Shown piece by piece: positions 55,059 through 64,000 of a stretch of 64,000 nt of DNA. A program made the translations under genes and the position numbers. The DNA lies in contig NZ_RDBF01000013.1 of assembly GCF_003674095.1 (NCBI RefSeq), positions 1 to 64,000 of the forward strand, written 5' to 3'. Under the pieces are notes generated by a model. It was given only the letters and a program-made list of their open reading frames with translations, was not told the origin of the DNA and did no database searches. Source of the stretch: Aeromicrobium phragmitis. GTDB taxonomy: Bacteria > Actinomycetota > Actinomycetes > Propionibacteriales > Nocardioidaceae. Each line of letters opens with the position of its first letter. Position 1 is the stretch's first letter.

Positions 55059-56651
55059 ATGCCCCTGACGATCGAGGCGTCCCGGTTCCGCGACTGGGCG
55101 CGTGGCTGCGCGCAGGCGCTGGCAGCCGCGCGTGCCGAGATCGACGCGATGAACGTCTTCCCGGTGCCGGACAGCGACACCGGGACCAACGCCTACCTCA
55201 CGGTTCAGTCGGGGTACCAAGCCGTGGACGCGGCTGCCGACGAGGAGGGTACCGAGGCGCTCGTCCGCGCCTTCGTCGTCGGAGTCCTGACCGGCGCACA
55301 AGGCAACTCCGGTGTCATCCTGGCCGAACTGCTGCGCGGGTGCCTCCGCGTGCTGCGCCGCTGCGAGGTCATCGGTCCCGAGGACGTCGTGGAGGCGCTG
55401 GGAGCGGCGACCGCCGCGGCGTACGCGGCGGTCCAGGATCCGCAAGAGGGCACGATCCTGACGGTGGCGGCCGCCGCGACCGAGGGTGCCCGGGCGGCGG
55501 CGATGGAGGGACGTTCCGCCCGTTACGTCTTCGAGGCGGCCGCGGACGCCGCGCGCGTCGCCCTGGCTCGCACGCCGAGTCAGATGGAGCGGCTGGCCCG
55601 CGCCGGTGTCGTCGACGCCGGCGGGCGCGCCCTGGTCGTCCTGCTCGACGCCACGGCGCAGGCGCTGACCGGCCGCATCCCGCCGCCCGCCCCGTCCCAC
55701 GTCCCGGTACCGCTGGCCGAACCGGGTACCGACCTCGTCGAGGACGGCCCCGGGTATGAAGTCATGTACCTGCTGGACGCTGCCGACGAGGCGGTGCCGG
55801 GGCTTCGGAAGGCTCTCGCGCCGCTCGGCGATTCGCTCGTCGTCATCGGCGGCGACGGCCTGTGGAACGTCCACGTCCATGTCGATGACGTCGGAGCGGC
55901 GATCGAGGCCGGCATCGCCGCAGGACGGCCGTATCGCATTCAGGTCACGCATTTCGCGGCGCACCGTCGCGGAGCGCACCGCCCGGGGACGCAGCGAGTC
56001 GTCGTCAGCGCGGTCACCGGAACGGGACTGGCCGACCTCACGCGTGACAGCGGTGCGGTCGCCGTCGAGTTCTCTGCCGGACATCCACTGACCATCGAGG
56101 AGATGTCGGCGGCGCTGCGTAGCGTGGACGCCGAGGAGGTGATCGTGCTGCCCAACCGGTTCGGTCACGTGCGTCCCTTCGAGGCCGCCGCCAAGCAGCT
56201 CCGCGACGACGGCGTCCGGGTGGCGGTCCTGCCCACCCAGGCACAGGTTCAGGCGCTCGCTGCCCTCGCCGTCCACGACCCCGGCCGCACCTTCGACGAC
56301 GACGTCGTCGCGATGTCCGCGGCCGCGGCTCACGCCAAGCACGGGGCGCTCACCGTCGCGACCGAATCCGGCATCACCATGGCCGGGCCGTGTGAACGCG
56401 GCGACGTGCTCGGTGTCGTCAACGGCGATTTCGCGGTCATCGGCGACGACCAGGCCCAGGTCGCACGGGAGATCCTGGCTCGCCTCGACGCCGGGGGAGC
56501 CGAGATGGTCACGTTGGTGACGGGGGCGGAATGTCCGGCGGGACTCGCCGACGACCTCTGCCGCTGGCTCGCCCTCGAACAGCCGCACGTCGACGTCGTG
56601 GTGCACGACGGCGGTCAGGAGAAGTACACGTTGTTCCTCGCGGTGGAGTGA
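55059..56651 (+). CDS. DAK2-domain, FakA-like fatty acid kinase-type protein
   Basis: The 530-residue protein has an N-terminal DhaL/DAK2 ATP-binding domain (about 10-190) with MNVFPVPDSDTGTNAYLT, whose aspartates bind Mg-ATP. A middle domain and a C-terminal FakA-type domain follow (about 220-530; VIGGDGLWNVHVHVDDVGAAIEAGI, GALTVATESG). FakA phosphorylates fatty acids bound to FakB; no fakB (DegV) gene is nearby. The gene is always found before recG in actinobacteria. ATG 55059 is 7 nt after TAACCT; ATG 55020, 8 nt after TAGGAT, is a possible longer start. Confidence 0.9.
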   Translation: MPLTIEASRFRDWARGCAQALAAARAEIDAMNVFPVPDSDTGTNAYLTVQSGYQAVDAAADEEGTEALVRAFVVGVLTGAQGNSGVILAELLRGCLRVLRRCEVIGPEDVVEALGAATAAAYAAVQDPQEGTILTVAAAATEGARAAAMEGRSARYVFEAAADAARVALARTPSQMERLARAGVVDAGGRALVVLLDATAQALTGRIPPPAPSHVPVPLAEPGTDLVEDGPGYEVMYLLDAADEAVPGLRKALAPLGDSLVVIGGDGLWNVHVHVDDVGAAIEAGIAAGRPYRIQVTHFAAHRRGAHRPGTQRVVVSAVTGTGLADLTRDSGAVAVEFSAGHPLTIEEMSAALRSVDAEEVIVLPNRFGHVRPFEAAAKQLRDDGVRVAVLPTQAQVQALAALAVHDPGRTFDDDVVAMSAAAAHAKHGALTVATESGITMAGPCERGDVLGVVNGDFAVIGDDQAQVAREILARLDAGGAEMVTLVTGAECPAGLADDLCRWLALEQPHVDVVVHDGGQEKYTLFLAVE

Positions 56652-58825
56652 TGGTCAGACTCGACAGCAAACTCGGTCCGGTGGTGGGCAAGGACTCCGC
56701 CACCAAGCTCCACAAGGCCTTCGGCATGGAGACGGTCGGCGACCTGCTGACGCACTACCCGCGGCGTTACATCGACCTGGAGCAGTCGGAGTCGCTCGCC
56801 GACCTCGAGCCCGGTCAGTACGTCACGTTCGCCGCGCGCGTGGTCGAGGTCAAGAACTTCTCGTTGCGGTCTAACCCGCGCAAGACGCGCACGCAGGTGC
56901 GCTTCACCGACGGTCGCACCACCCTCACCGCCACGTTCTTCAACCAGAGCTGGCTGGTCAAGTCGGTCAAGCCCGACTCGCTCCAGCTGTTCGCCGGCGT
57001 CGTGGGGGAGTACCGCGGCCAGCCGCAGCTGACCCATCCGGTCATGAAGAAGCTCCCCGACGGCGGCTCGCTCACCGACGCCGGCAGTGGATACGCGCGC
57101 GGCATCATCCCGGTGTACTCGGCCACGTCGTCGATCGCGTCGTGGGAACTGGAGAACGCCGTCGCGACCGTCCTCGCCGTGCTCGACGCGCCTGAGGACC
57201 CGCTCCCGGTCGAGGTGCGCGACGCGCGCGGCTGGCCGGACCTCGACACGGCGCTCCGTCATATCCATCAGCCCACGAGCCGGAGCCAGTGGTGGAACGC
57301 CCAGCAGCGGCTGCGTTTCGACGAGGCGTTCGTCCTCCAGTCGATCTTCGCGCGGCGGCGGCGTGCCTTCGACGACGAGCCAGCGGTCGCTCGGCCACGG
57401 GTGCCCGGCGGTCTCGTCGACCGCTTCGTCGACCGGCTGCCGTTCGAGCTGACCCACGGACAGCAGCTGGTCTTCCACGCGATCAGCCGCGACCTCGAGC
57501 AGTCCCACCCGATGCACCGGCTCCTGCAGGGTGAAGTCGGTTCGGGCAAGACGGTCGTCGCCCTCCTCGCGATGCTCCGGGTCGTCGAGAACGGCGGTCA
57601 GGCGGCGCTGCTCGCTCCCACCGAGGTACTCGCGGCGCAGCACTATCGCAGCATCACCACGCAGCTCGGCGATCTCGCCAAGGGCGGCATGCTCGGCGGC
57701 GCCGAGGGCGCCACACGCGTGCGGCTGCTCACCGGATCGATGGGCGCCAAGGCCCGCAAAGAGGCGTTGCTCGACATCGTCTCGGGCGAGGCGGGCATCG
57801 TCGTGGGCACCCACGCGCTGTTGCAGGAGACGGTCGAGTTCGCCGATCTCGGGCTGGTCGTCGTCGACGAGCAGCACCGCTTCGGCGTCGAGCAGCGCGC
57901 GGCGCTCGTCGACCGCGCAGCGGTCGCTCCGCACGTCCTCGTCATGACGGCCACGCCGATACCCCGCACCGTCGCGATGACCGTCTTCGGTGATCTGGAG
58001 ACCTCGACCCTTCAGGAGCTTCCCGCCGGCCGGCAGCAGATCCAGACGACCGTGGTCCCGGTGGCCGAGCACCCAGGCTGGCTCGAGCGGGCCTGGGAGC
58101 GGGTACGCGAGGAGGTCGACCAGGGCCGGCAGGTCTACATCGTCACCACTCGGATCGGCGGCGATGACGACGACGCGAAGAGGGACACCGAGGCGCAGGA
58201 GTCGAACCAGCCGCGACCCGTGGCACTGCTCGATGTCGTCGAGATGCTGCGCGAAGGCCCGCTGCACGGTCTGCGACTCGGGATGCTGCACGGGCGCATG
58301 CCCACGGACGAGAAGGACGCGGCGATGGCGGCGTTCGCCGGCGGTGATCTCGACGTCCTCGTCGCCACCACGGTCATCGAGGTCGGCGTCGACGTCGCCA
58401 ACGCCACGATGATGGTGGTGCTGGACGCCGACCGTTTCGGCCTGTCCCAGCTGCATCAGCTGCGCGGCCGGGTGGGCCGCGGCGGCCATCCGGGGCTCTG
58501 CCTCCTGGTCACCGGCGTCGTGGGCGACACCCTCGCCCGCGAGCGGCTCGACGCCGTCGCGTCCACGACGGACGGGTTCCGGATCGCAGAATTCGACATC
58601 GAACTGCGGCGGGAGGGCGACGTCCTCGGCGCGCGGCAATCCGGTCACCGGTCGAGCCTCAAGCTTCTCTCGGTCGTCGCCCATGACAAGGTCATCGCCG
58701 AGGCGCGCGAGGTCGCCAATCAGGTCGTCGCCGACGACCCGAATCTGGACTCGCTGCCCGCGCTGCGGGAAGCCGTACTGCGCCTCGAAGCCACCCAGCA
58801 GGCCGAGTACTTGGAGCGCACATGA
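56651..58825 (+). CDS. recG: ATP-dependent DNA helicase RecG
   Basis: The 724-residue superfamily-2 helicase has an N-terminal wedge/OB domain (YVTFAARVVEVKNFSL, TFFNQSWLVKS), Walker A GEVGSGKTVVALLA, DEQH box VVVDEQHRFG, VMTATPIPRT, and the C-terminal QLHQLRGRVGRGGHPGLC and RREGDVLGARQSG. It remodels stalled replication forks and Holliday junctions. The start at ATG 56651 overlaps the previous stop by one base; the end overlaps rsmD by 4 nt. Confidence 0.97.
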   Translation: MVRLDSKLGPVVGKDSATKLHKAFGMETVGDLLTHYPRRYIDLEQSESLADLEPGQYVTFAARVVEVKNFSLRSNPRKTRTQVRFTDGRTTLTATFFNQSWLVKSVKPDSLQLFAGVVGEYRGQPQLTHPVMKKLPDGGSLTDAGSGYARGIIPVYSATSSIASWELENAVATVLAVLDAPEDPLPVEVRDARGWPDLDTALRHIHQPTSRSQWWNAQQRLRFDEAFVLQSIFARRRRAFDDEPAVARPRVPGGLVDRFVDRLPFELTHGQQLVFHAISRDLEQSHPMHRLLQGEVGSGKTVVALLAMLRVVENGGQAALLAPTEVLAAQHYRSITTQLGDLAKGGMLGGAEGATRVRLLTGSMGAKARKEALLDIVSGEAGIVVGTHALLQETVEFADLGLVVVDEQHRFGVEQRAALVDRAAVAPHVLVMTATPIPRTVAMTVFGDLETSTLQELPAGRQQIQTTVVPVAEHPGWLERAWERVREEVDQGRQVYIVTTRIGGDDDDAKRDTEAQESNQPRPVALLDVVEMLREGPLHGLRLGMLHGRMPTDEKDAAMAAFAGGDLDVLVATTVIEVGVDVANATMMVVLDADRFGLSQLHQLRGRVGRGGHPGLCLLVTGVVGDTLARERLDAVASTTDGFRIAEFDIELRREGDVLGARQSGHRSSLKLLSVVAHDKVIAEAREVANQVVADDPNLDSLPALREAVLRLEATQQAEYLERT

Positions 58826-59373
58826 CCCGCATCATCGCCGGCAGCTGGGGCGGTCGGCGGCTCGCCACCTTGAGCGGCGCCACCACCCGCCCCACCACCG
58901 ACCGGGTCCGCGAGGCGCTGTTCGCCTCCATCGCGTCGGAGTTGGGCGGTTGGAACGGGGTGCGCGTCCTCGACCTGTTCGCCGGTTCGGGCGCCTTGGC
59001 ACTGGAGTCGCTCTCGCGGGGAGCGGAGCACGCCGATCTCGTGGAGTCCAACGGCAAAGCCGCGGGCGTCGTGAGCCGCAACATCCGTGAATTGGGCGCC
59101 CACGACGCCCGGCTGCACCGCACGACCGCCGAACGGTTCCTGGCCGCTGCTCCCGCCGAGCCCTATCACCTCGTCTTCCTCGACCCGCCCTACGCGCTGG
59201 AGACGTCCGCCCTCCAGAAGCTGGTGGCTCGGCTCACGATCGGCGACTGGCGCACCGACGACTCGCTCCTGGTCGTCGAGCGTTCATCGCGCGACCCGTG
59301 GTCCTGGCCCGACGGCGTGGACGCCCTGCGGGACAAGGCCTATGGCGAGACTCACCTTTGGTACGGTCGCTGA
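58822..59373 (+). CDS. rsmD: 16S rRNA m2G966 methyltransferase RsmD
   Basis: The 183-residue methyltransferase has RIIAGSWGGRRLATL, TTRPTTDRVREALF, the SAM motif VLDLFAGSGALALE and the catalytic FLDPPYAL. It methylates G966 of 16S rRNA. ATG 58822 overlaps recG as ATGA, and coaD begins one base after the stop, forming the conserved recG-rsmD-coaD cluster. Confidence 0.95.
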   Translation: MTRIIAGSWGGRRLATLSGATTRPTTDRVREALFASIASELGGWNGVRVLDLFAGSGALALESLSRGAEHADLVESNGKAAGVVSRNIRELGAHDARLHRTTAERFLAAAPAEPYHLVFLDPPYALETSALQKLVARLTIGDWRTDDSLLVVERSSRDPWSWPDGVDALRDKAYGETHLWYGR

Positions 59374-59374
59374 C

Positions 59375-59854
59375 ATGACGAAGGTGGTCTGCCCCGGCTC
59401 GTTCGACCCCGTGACCAACGGTCACGTCGACATCTTCCGGCGGGCGGCGCACCTGTTCGACGAGGTCGTCGTGACGGTGCTCATCAACGAGTCCAAGAAG
59501 GGCTTGTTCTCGATCGAGCAGCGCATGGATCTGTTGCGCGAGGCGGTTGCCGATCTCGACAACGTCAGCGTCGACGCCTTCCGCGGACTGCTCGTCGACT
59601 ATTGCCGCGACCACGACGTCCAGGCGATCGTCAAGGGGCTGCGCGCCGTCTCCGACTTCGACTACGAGCTGCAAATGGCCCAGATGAACGGCAGTCTCAC
59701 CGGGATCGAGACGGTCTTCATTCCGACCGGCCCGGAGTTCGCGTATCTCGCGTCGAGCCTCGTCAAAGAGGTGGCCAAGCACGGCGGGGACGTGACATCG
59801 CTGGTGCCTCCGCATGTGCTCAAGGCCCTGCAGGAGGCCTACTCGCGCACGTGA
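59375..59854 (+). CDS. coaD: Phosphopantetheine adenylyltransferase
   Basis: The 159-residue enzyme of coenzyme A synthesis has the nucleotidyltransferase signature CPGSFDPVTNGHVDIFRRA, KGLRAVSDFDYELQMAQMN and EFAYLASSLVKEVAKHGGDV. It joins ATP and phosphopantetheine to give dephospho-CoA. ATG 59375 follows the rsmD stop at once. Its last 16 bp overlap the convergent dinB gene, and a 12-bp tandem repeat begins just past its stop. Confidence 0.97.
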   Translation: MTKVVCPGSFDPVTNGHVDIFRRAAHLFDEVVVTVLINESKKGLFSIEQRMDLLREAVADLDNVSVDAFRGLLVDYCRDHDVQAIVKGLRAVSDFDYELQMAQMNGSLTGIETVFIPTGPEFAYLASSLVKEVAKHGGDVTSLVPPHVLKALQEAYSRT

Positions 59855-61014
59855 ACCGCGCGGCGCACCGCGCGGCGCACCGCGCGGCTCCCGAACCGCT
59901 CACGCACGGCGTCGAGCGCGTCGTCCAGACGCGGGTCGGATCGGCCGTCGAGGGGAAGCGCCAGCTGAGCTCCGTGATCGTCGAGCCCGCTCAGGGCGAC
60001 GCCGACCAAGGTCAGTCCCTCGCGCCGAATCTCGCGCTCCCGCTCGCCGAGGAGCCTCGTCGCGAGTCGAGCGATCTCGCCGGTGTCCTGAGTAGGAACG
60101 CGAAGCGTCCGCGAGGAGGTGGCGCGGCGGTAGTCGCCGAAGCGCCAGCGCAGCGTGACGGTGCGTGCCGTGAGACCGGCGGCGCGCAGGCGTCGGCTTA
60201 CCGTGTCGACCAGTCCGAGCACGACCGTCTCGATCTCACGCTCTGACCGCACCGCCGGCCCGAGGGCGTGCTGGGCGCCGATCGAGCGGCGCCGCGCCCC
60301 CGGATCGACCCGTCGGGGGTCGCGGCCGTGCGCCAGCGCACTCAGCTGGCGCGCGGCGGCAGGGCCGATCACGGCGGCAAGGTCGACCTCGTCGGTGCGG
60401 CCGACGTCCGCGACCGTGCGGATGTGCGCCTGATGCAGACTTCGGGCGGTGACGTCGCCGACGCCCCAGAGCCGCTCCACCGGCAGGGCGTGCAAGAACG
60501 TCAGTTCGGACTCGCGAGGAACGAGCAGCAGGCCGTCGGGCTTGGACAGGGCGCTCGCGACCTTGGCGAGGTACGTGGTACGCGCGACGCCCACGGAGAT
60601 GGGGAGCCCGACCTCGACCCGCACGCGTTCGCGCAGCGCCGCCGCGATGGGCAGCGCGGGCCCCTGCGAACGCCGTAAGCCGCTGACATCGAGGAACGCC
60701 TCGTCGATCGAGAGCGGCTCGACGACCGGTGTGATGTCGCGAAAGATCGCGAACACCGCCCGGCTGGCCGCCGTATACGCCTCGAACCGCGGTGACCGAA
60801 CGACGGCGTCGGGACATAACCGGCGAGCCTGCCGCCCAGGCATCGCCGTGCGCACGCCCTGCGCTTTGGCCTCGTAGCTTGCGGCGAGGACGACGCCGCC
60901 GCCGACGATGACCGGCCGCCCGCGCAGACTCGGCTCGTCGCGCTGCTCGACCGAGGCATAGAAGGCGTCGAGGTCGGCGTGGAGGATGCCTTCGTCGCTC
61001 CCGTCCGTGCTCAT
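59839..61014 (-). CDS. dinB: DNA polymerase IV (DinB, Y-family)
   Basis: The 391-residue translesion polymerase has LHADLDAFYASVEQRDEP, the catalytic SIDEAFLDVSG, the KVASALSKPDG thumb, helix-hairpin-helix WGVGDVTARSLHQ and the little-finger domain. It lacks an extended zinc or clamp-binding tail; the C-terminus ends in RRAVRRAVHVRE, encoded by a 12-bp tandem repeat. ATG 61014 gives the typical N-terminus; an upstream start at 61182 is not family-like. GACGAT lies 6 nt upstream of the ATG. Confidence 0.94.
   Translation of the reverse strand: MSTDGSDEGILHADLDAFYASVEQRDEPSLRGRPVIVGGGVVLAASYEAKAQGVRTAMPGRQARRLCPDAVVRSPRFEAYTAASRAVFAIFRDITPVVEPLSIDEAFLDVSGLRRSQGPALPIAAALRERVRVEVGLPISVGVARTTYLAKVASALSKPDGLLLVPRESELTFLHALPVERLWGVGDVTARSLHQAHIRTVADVGRTDEVDLAAVIGPAAARQLSALAHGRDPRRVDPGARRRSIGAQHALGPAVRSEREIETVVLGLVDTVSRRLRAAGLTARTVTLRWRFGDYRRATSSRTLRVPTQDTGEIARLATRLLGEREREIRREGLTLVGVALSGLDDHGAQLALPLDGRSDPRLDDALDAVRERFGSRAVRRAVRRAVHVRE
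59856..59888. repeat. 12-bp tandem repeat at the coaD/dinB junction
   Basis: CCGCGCGGCGCA occurs 2.75 times without interruption. It lies inside the 3' end of dinB, where it encodes repeated RRAV residues, and just past the coaD stop. Confidence 0.85.
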
Positions 61015-61147
61015 GTCACCATCGTCGCCGGGTCCACTGACATGGCGATCGGGCCTGCCGGGCCGATTGGTGCTGGTGTGGTGCCGCGGGTTACGATGGA
61101 CGTCGGCCTGTTCGCAGGTCGTGATCTGCTGTGCTGACGACGAAGGA

Positions 61148-61672
61148 ATGTTCGTGTCTTCGGGTGACCTGGTGTTCGACACTCAGGTGCTGGGGCGTCG
61201 CCCCGGAACCGAGAAGACGTACGCCCGTACCTTGGACGCACCTGCGGATCTCGGCCTCGACGTGCTCGGTGTCCCGGAAGGGTCGCCCATCGAACTCGAG
61301 CTTCGGCTCGAAGCAGTGATGGACGGCGTCCTGGCCACCGGTACGGCGTCCGCCCACGTGGTCGGCGAATGCGTGCGGTGCCTGGAGCGTGTCGAGGACG
61401 ATCTCGACGTCGACTTCCAGGAGCTGTACGTCTACGACGATCCGGGGGAGGACGAGTTGGCCCTCGAGGGAGACTTGCTCGACCTCGAGCCCGTCCTGCG
61501 GGACGCGGTAGTGCTCGCACTGCCGCAGAACCCGTTGTGTGATCCGGACTGTCCGGGACTGTGCCCTGAATGCGGGGCGCGGCTCGCGGATGACCCAGAC
61601 CACACACACGGTGAGGCGATCGACCCCCGGTGGGCGGCGCTGACCCATCTGACCGAGCACAACGAGGAGTAA
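61148..61672 (+). CDS. yceD: YceD/DUF177 family protein
   Basis: The 174-residue protein has LVFDTQVLGRRPGTEKTYARTLDAP and a C-terminal metal-binding tail, LCDPDCPGLCPECGARL. YceD family members are linked to 23S rRNA maturation and stay beside rpmF. ATG 61148 has GAAGGA 6 nt upstream. It is followed by rpmF after 2 nt, forming yceD-rpmF-rnc-mutM. Confidence 0.92.
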   Translation: MFVSSGDLVFDTQVLGRRPGTEKTYARTLDAPADLGLDVLGVPEGSPIELELRLEAVMDGVLATGTASAHVVGECVRCLERVEDDLDVDFQELYVYDDPGEDELALEGDLLDLEPVLRDAVVLALPQNPLCDPDCPGLCPECGARLADDPDHTHGEAIDPRWAALTHLTEHNEE

Positions 61673-61674
61673 TC

Positions 61675-61860
61675 GTGGCAGTTCCCAAGCGGAAGATGTC
61701 GCGCAGCAACACGCGTCACCGTCGTTCGGCCTGGAAGGCCACCGCGGTTCAGACCGTCGACTGCGCCAACCCCGCCTGCAACGCCAAGGTCGTGCCGCAC
61801 CGCGCGTGCGCCGAGTGCGGCCAGTACGGCGCGCGGGGCGAGCGGCGTCAGGTTCTCTGA
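61675..61860 (+). CDS. rpmF: 50S ribosomal protein L32
   Basis: The 61-residue protein has AVPKRKMSRSNTRHRRSAWK and a zinc ribbon formed by CANPAC and CAECG. The GTG start directly follows the yceD stop, with GAGGAG in the end of yceD serving as ribosome site. Length and both cysteine pairs are standard for actinobacterial L32. Confidence 0.95.
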   Translation: MAVPKRKMSRSNTRHRRSAWKATAVQTVDCANPACNAKVVPHRACAECGQYGARGERRQVL

Positions 61861-61869
61861 CCCGTCTTC

Positions 61870-62568
61870 GTGGCTGACGAGCTGCGCGACGTCCTCGGGG
61901 TGCCCGATCTCGACCCCGAGCTCCTGCAGCATGCCCTGACACATCGCTCGTACTCGTACGAGAACGGACACGTCCCCAACAACGAGCGCCTGGAGTTCCT
62001 GGGCGACTCGGTGTTGGGGCTTGTCGTCACCGAGTCGATCTTCCGGGAGCACCCCGAGCTTCCGGAGGGTCAGCTCGCCAAACTGCGCGCAGCAGTCGTG
62101 AGCGCCAAGGCGCTTGCGGAGGTCGCGCGCACCCTCGGGCTCGGCGATCACCTGCTGCTGGGCCGTGGCGAGGAGACCACAGGTGGCCGCGACAAGGCCT
62201 CGATCCTCTCGGACACGATGGAGGCCGTCATCGGCGCCATCTTCCTGCAGTTCGGCATCGAGCGGACCCGCGAGGTCATCCACGCCATCTTCGATCCGGT
62301 GATCGCGGCTGCGGCCTCGCTGGGCGCCGGGCTCGACTGGAAGACGTCGTTGCAAGAGATCTCCGCCAGCAACGGGTTCGGCGTGCCCGAGTACCAGCTC
62401 GAAGGCACCGGGCCCGACCACGACAAGAAGTTCACGGCGCGTGTCGTCGTGGGCGACCGCATCTTCGAGGGCGGCGAGGGTCGCTCCAAGAAGGAAGCCG
62501 AGCAGATGGTCGCCGAGGTCGCCTGGCGGGCGATCAACGCCGAGCTGGCGGATGCCCGAACTCCCTGA
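61870..62568 (+). CDS. rnc: Ribonuclease III
   Basis: The 232-residue enzyme has the RNase III signature [17 protein letters not shown] with catalytic E and D, a second acidic cluster in [14 protein letters not shown], and a C-terminal dsRNA-binding domain (about 160-230; [39 protein letters not shown]). The GTG 61870 start gives the family N-terminus. It overlaps mutM by 17 nt. Confidence 0.96.
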   Translation: MADELRDVLGVPDLDPELLQHALTHRSYSYENGHVPNNERLEFLGDSVLGLVVTESIFREHPELPEGQLAKLRAAVVSAKALAEVARTLGLGDHLLLGRGEETTGGRDKASILSDTMEAVIGAIFLQFGIERTREVIHAIFDPVIAAAASLGAGLDWKTSLQEISASNGFGVPEYQLEGTGPDHDKKFTARVVVGDRIFEGGEGRSKKEAEQMVAEVAWRAINAELADARTP

Positions 62569-63403
62569 AGTCGAGGTCGTCCGCCGCGGGCTGGCGGAGC
62601 ACGTCGTCGGGCGAGGCGTCGCCGAGGTCGAGATCCTCGACCCTCGTTCGGTCCGCCGGCACGGTCCCGGGCCCACAGATTTCATCGCCCGCTTGCGCGG
62701 CCGGCGCATCGTGTCCGCCGAGCGCCGCGGCAAGTACCTCTGGCTCCCGCTCGACGACGATGACGCCATCCTCGGCCACCTCGGCATGAGCGGTCAGTTG
62801 CTGGTCAGCGACGCCTCGATCCCTGACCCACGTCACCTGCGGGTGCGCCTCCGACTCGACGACGGCGCCGAACTGCGCTTCGTCGATCAGCGCATCTTCG
62901 GCGGCCTGTCCGTCAGCGAAGGGGGCGCCGAGCTGCCCGCGGAGATCGAGCACATCGCCCGCGACCCGCTCGACCCGCTCTTCGACGCAGCGGAGTTCGC
63001 CCGCCGTCTTCGGCGCCGTGAGACCGGCGTCAAACGGGCCATCCTCGACCAGACGCTGATCTCCGGCGTCGGCAACATCTACGCCGATGAAGCGCTCTGG
63101 CGCACACCCCTGCACTACGCCCGCAACACACGGCATCTGCGGAACCGCGAGATCGAGGGCCTGCTCGGACATCTGCGCGACGTGATGACCGACGCGCTCG
63201 CCGAGGGCGGGACCTCCTTCGACGCGCTGTACGTCAACGTCAACGGTCAGTCCGGCTACTTCGACCGGTCCCTGCACGCCTATGGCCGCGAGGGCGAGCC
63301 CTGCGACCGTTGCGCCACTCCCATCCGCCGTGACGCCTTCATGAACCGCTCCAGCTACTGGTGCCCGCGCTGCCAGCCGCGCCCCCGCAACGGCCGCTGG
63401 TAA
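62552..63403 (+). CDS. mutM: Formamidopyrimidine-DNA glycosylase
   Basis: The 283-residue enzyme starts [14 protein letters not shown], so Pro is the catalytic N-terminus with Glu next to it. It has [28 protein letters not shown] (the helix-two-turn-helix) and a C-terminal zinc finger with CDRC and CPRC. It excises 8-oxoguanine and formamidopyrimidines. It overlaps the end of rnc and lies 18 nt before dgt. Confidence 0.96.
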   Translation: MPELPEVEVVRRGLAEHVVGRGVAEVEILDPRSVRRHGPGPTDFIARLRGRRIVSAERRGKYLWLPLDDDDAILGHLGMSGQLLVSDASIPDPRHLRVRLRLDDGAELRFVDQRIFGGLSVSEGGAELPAEIEHIARDPLDPLFDAAEFARRLRRRETGVKRAILDQTLISGVGNIYADEALWRTPLHYARNTRHLRNREIEGLLGHLRDVMTDALAEGGTSFDALYVNVNGQSGYFDRSLHAYGREGEPCDRCATPIRRDAFMNRSSYWCPRCQPRPRNGRW

Positions 63404-63408
63404 CGCGG

Positions 63409-63414
63409 TAGGCT
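63409..63414 (+). promoter_or_regulatory. -10 element of dgt
   Basis: TAGGCT ends 7 nt before the ATG at 63422, predicting a leaderless start. Confidence 0.5.
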
Positions 63415-63421
63415 CGCCGCG

Positions 63422-64000
63422 ATGAGCGAGCTGTACGGGGTCGAGGCGCGGGCGCGCTACGTCGACGAGTCGCCGAAGCGGCCCGGACGTACGCCGTTCG
63501 AACGCGATCGCGCCCGCATCGTGCACTCCTCGGCACTGCGCCGGCTCTCGGCCAAGACGCAGGTGCTGGGCGCCGGTGTCGACGACTTCGTCCGCAATCG
63601 GCTCACCCACTCGCTCGAAGTCGCGCAGGTCGCCCGCGAATTGGGCAAGGCGCTGGGGTGCGATCCTGACATCGTCGACTCCGCCGCGCTCGCGCACGAT
63701 CTCGGCCACCCGCCGTTCGGGCACAACGGGGAGTCGGCTCTGGACGCCGCCGCGGAGCACATCGGAGGCTTCGAAGGCAACGCGCAGACGCTCCGGCTGC
63801 TGACCCGGCTCGAGGCCAAGACGTTCGCCTCCGACGGTCGCAGCGTGGGCCTCAACCTCACCCGCGCCACGCTCGGCGCGTGCGTGAAGTACCCGTGGAC
63901 CCGGAGTGAGGCACCGAGCGGCGGCGCCAAGTTCGGCGTCTACCCCGATGACCTCGAGATCTTCACCTGGTTGCGGTCCGACGCCCCCGGCACGTTCCGC
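63422..64000 (+). CDS. dgt: Deoxyguanosinetriphosphate triphosphohydrolase-like protein (3' truncated)
   Basis: The first 193 residues are in the window and run open to its end. They contain the HD-domain core: [40 protein letters not shown] and [16 protein letters not shown] with the HD metal site. Such enzymes hydrolyse dNTPs to nucleosides plus triphosphate. ATG 63422 follows TAGGCT by 7 nt, so the message is probably leaderless. It is the usual neighbour of mutM or dnaG in actinobacteria. Confidence 0.93.
   Translation, partial: MSELYGVEARARYVDESPKRPGRTPFERDRARIVHSSALRRLSAKTQVLGAGVDDFVRNRLTHSLEVAQVARELGKALGCDPDIVDSAALAHDLGHPPFGHNGESALDAAAEHIGGFEGNAQTLRLLTRLEAKTFASDGRSVGLNLTRATLGACVKYPWTRSEAPSGGAKFGVYPDDLEIFTWLRSDAPGTFR

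Overview
The window is GC-rich chromosomal DNA from an actinobacterium. The markers are ahcY-mtrA-mtrB-lpqB, an AlkX-type YcaQ glycosylase next to secA, Cys-rich L28 and L32 proteins, a class II LpqB lipoprotein, and many genes whose start codon lies 6-8 nt after a TANNNT -10 hexamer, as expected for leaderless mRNAs. Gene content and order fit Propionibacteriales, perhaps Nocardioidaceae (Aeromicrobium/Nocardioides-like). There is no rRNA to confirm this. No integrase, transposase, phage module or CRISPR array was seen.

1-11.4 kb is an amine-nitrogen region. It opens with a leader peptide and attenuator ahead of a small unknown gene. Next comes ethanolamine ammonia-lyase (eutBC), behind a perfect palindrome that overlaps its promoter. 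A run of nitrogen genes follows: DmmA-like zinc-ribbon protein, Amt transporter, PII, GlnT/GMAS-type ligase, three glutamate-synthase-like subunits (glxBCD/mgsABC-like), a monomeric-sarcosine-oxidase-like flavoenzyme and an XRE-cupin regulator. Together they could take methylamine (and ethanolamine-derived ammonia) through gamma-glutamyl-methylamide and N-methylglutamate to glutamate.

11.4-31.6 kb is mixed metabolism and transport. It holds a NatAB-like ABC exporter, two malyl-CoA-lyase-family enzymes, an aldo/keto reductase, tRNA-Lys, an Nramp-related transporter lacking the usual metal motifs, glycerol kinase and glycerol-3-phosphate dehydrogenase flanking a MerR/GyrI-type regulator, and a nucleosidase. 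It continues with an APC permease, a large glycine-rich surface protein, an AadA-like adenylyltransferase, a MerR-MFS efflux pair and an ArsR-AHSA1-VOC operon.

31.8-47.2 kb is mostly conserved housekeeping: tRNA-His, oligoribonuclease, a membrane-anchored DsbA-like protein, a paired Fluc fluoride channel, tRNA-Arg, a PrsW protease, ahcY, the MtrAB-LpqB envelope-sensing operon, comF, the hibernation factor, an orphan NarL-type regulator, an AlkX-type glycosylase and secA.

47.2-54.7 kb carries poorly characterised actinobacterial genes: a DUF6459-like protein, a LysM membrane protein, an excisionase-type HTH protein, a SAF-domain/CpaE-like pair, a WS/DGAT homologue with an altered catalytic motif, a DUF6912-like protein, an AlkB-like dioxygenase and an amidase. 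54.7-64 kb is a classic core region: rpmB, a FakA-like protein, recG, rsmD, coaD, dinB, yceD, rpmF, rnc, mutM and the start of dgt.
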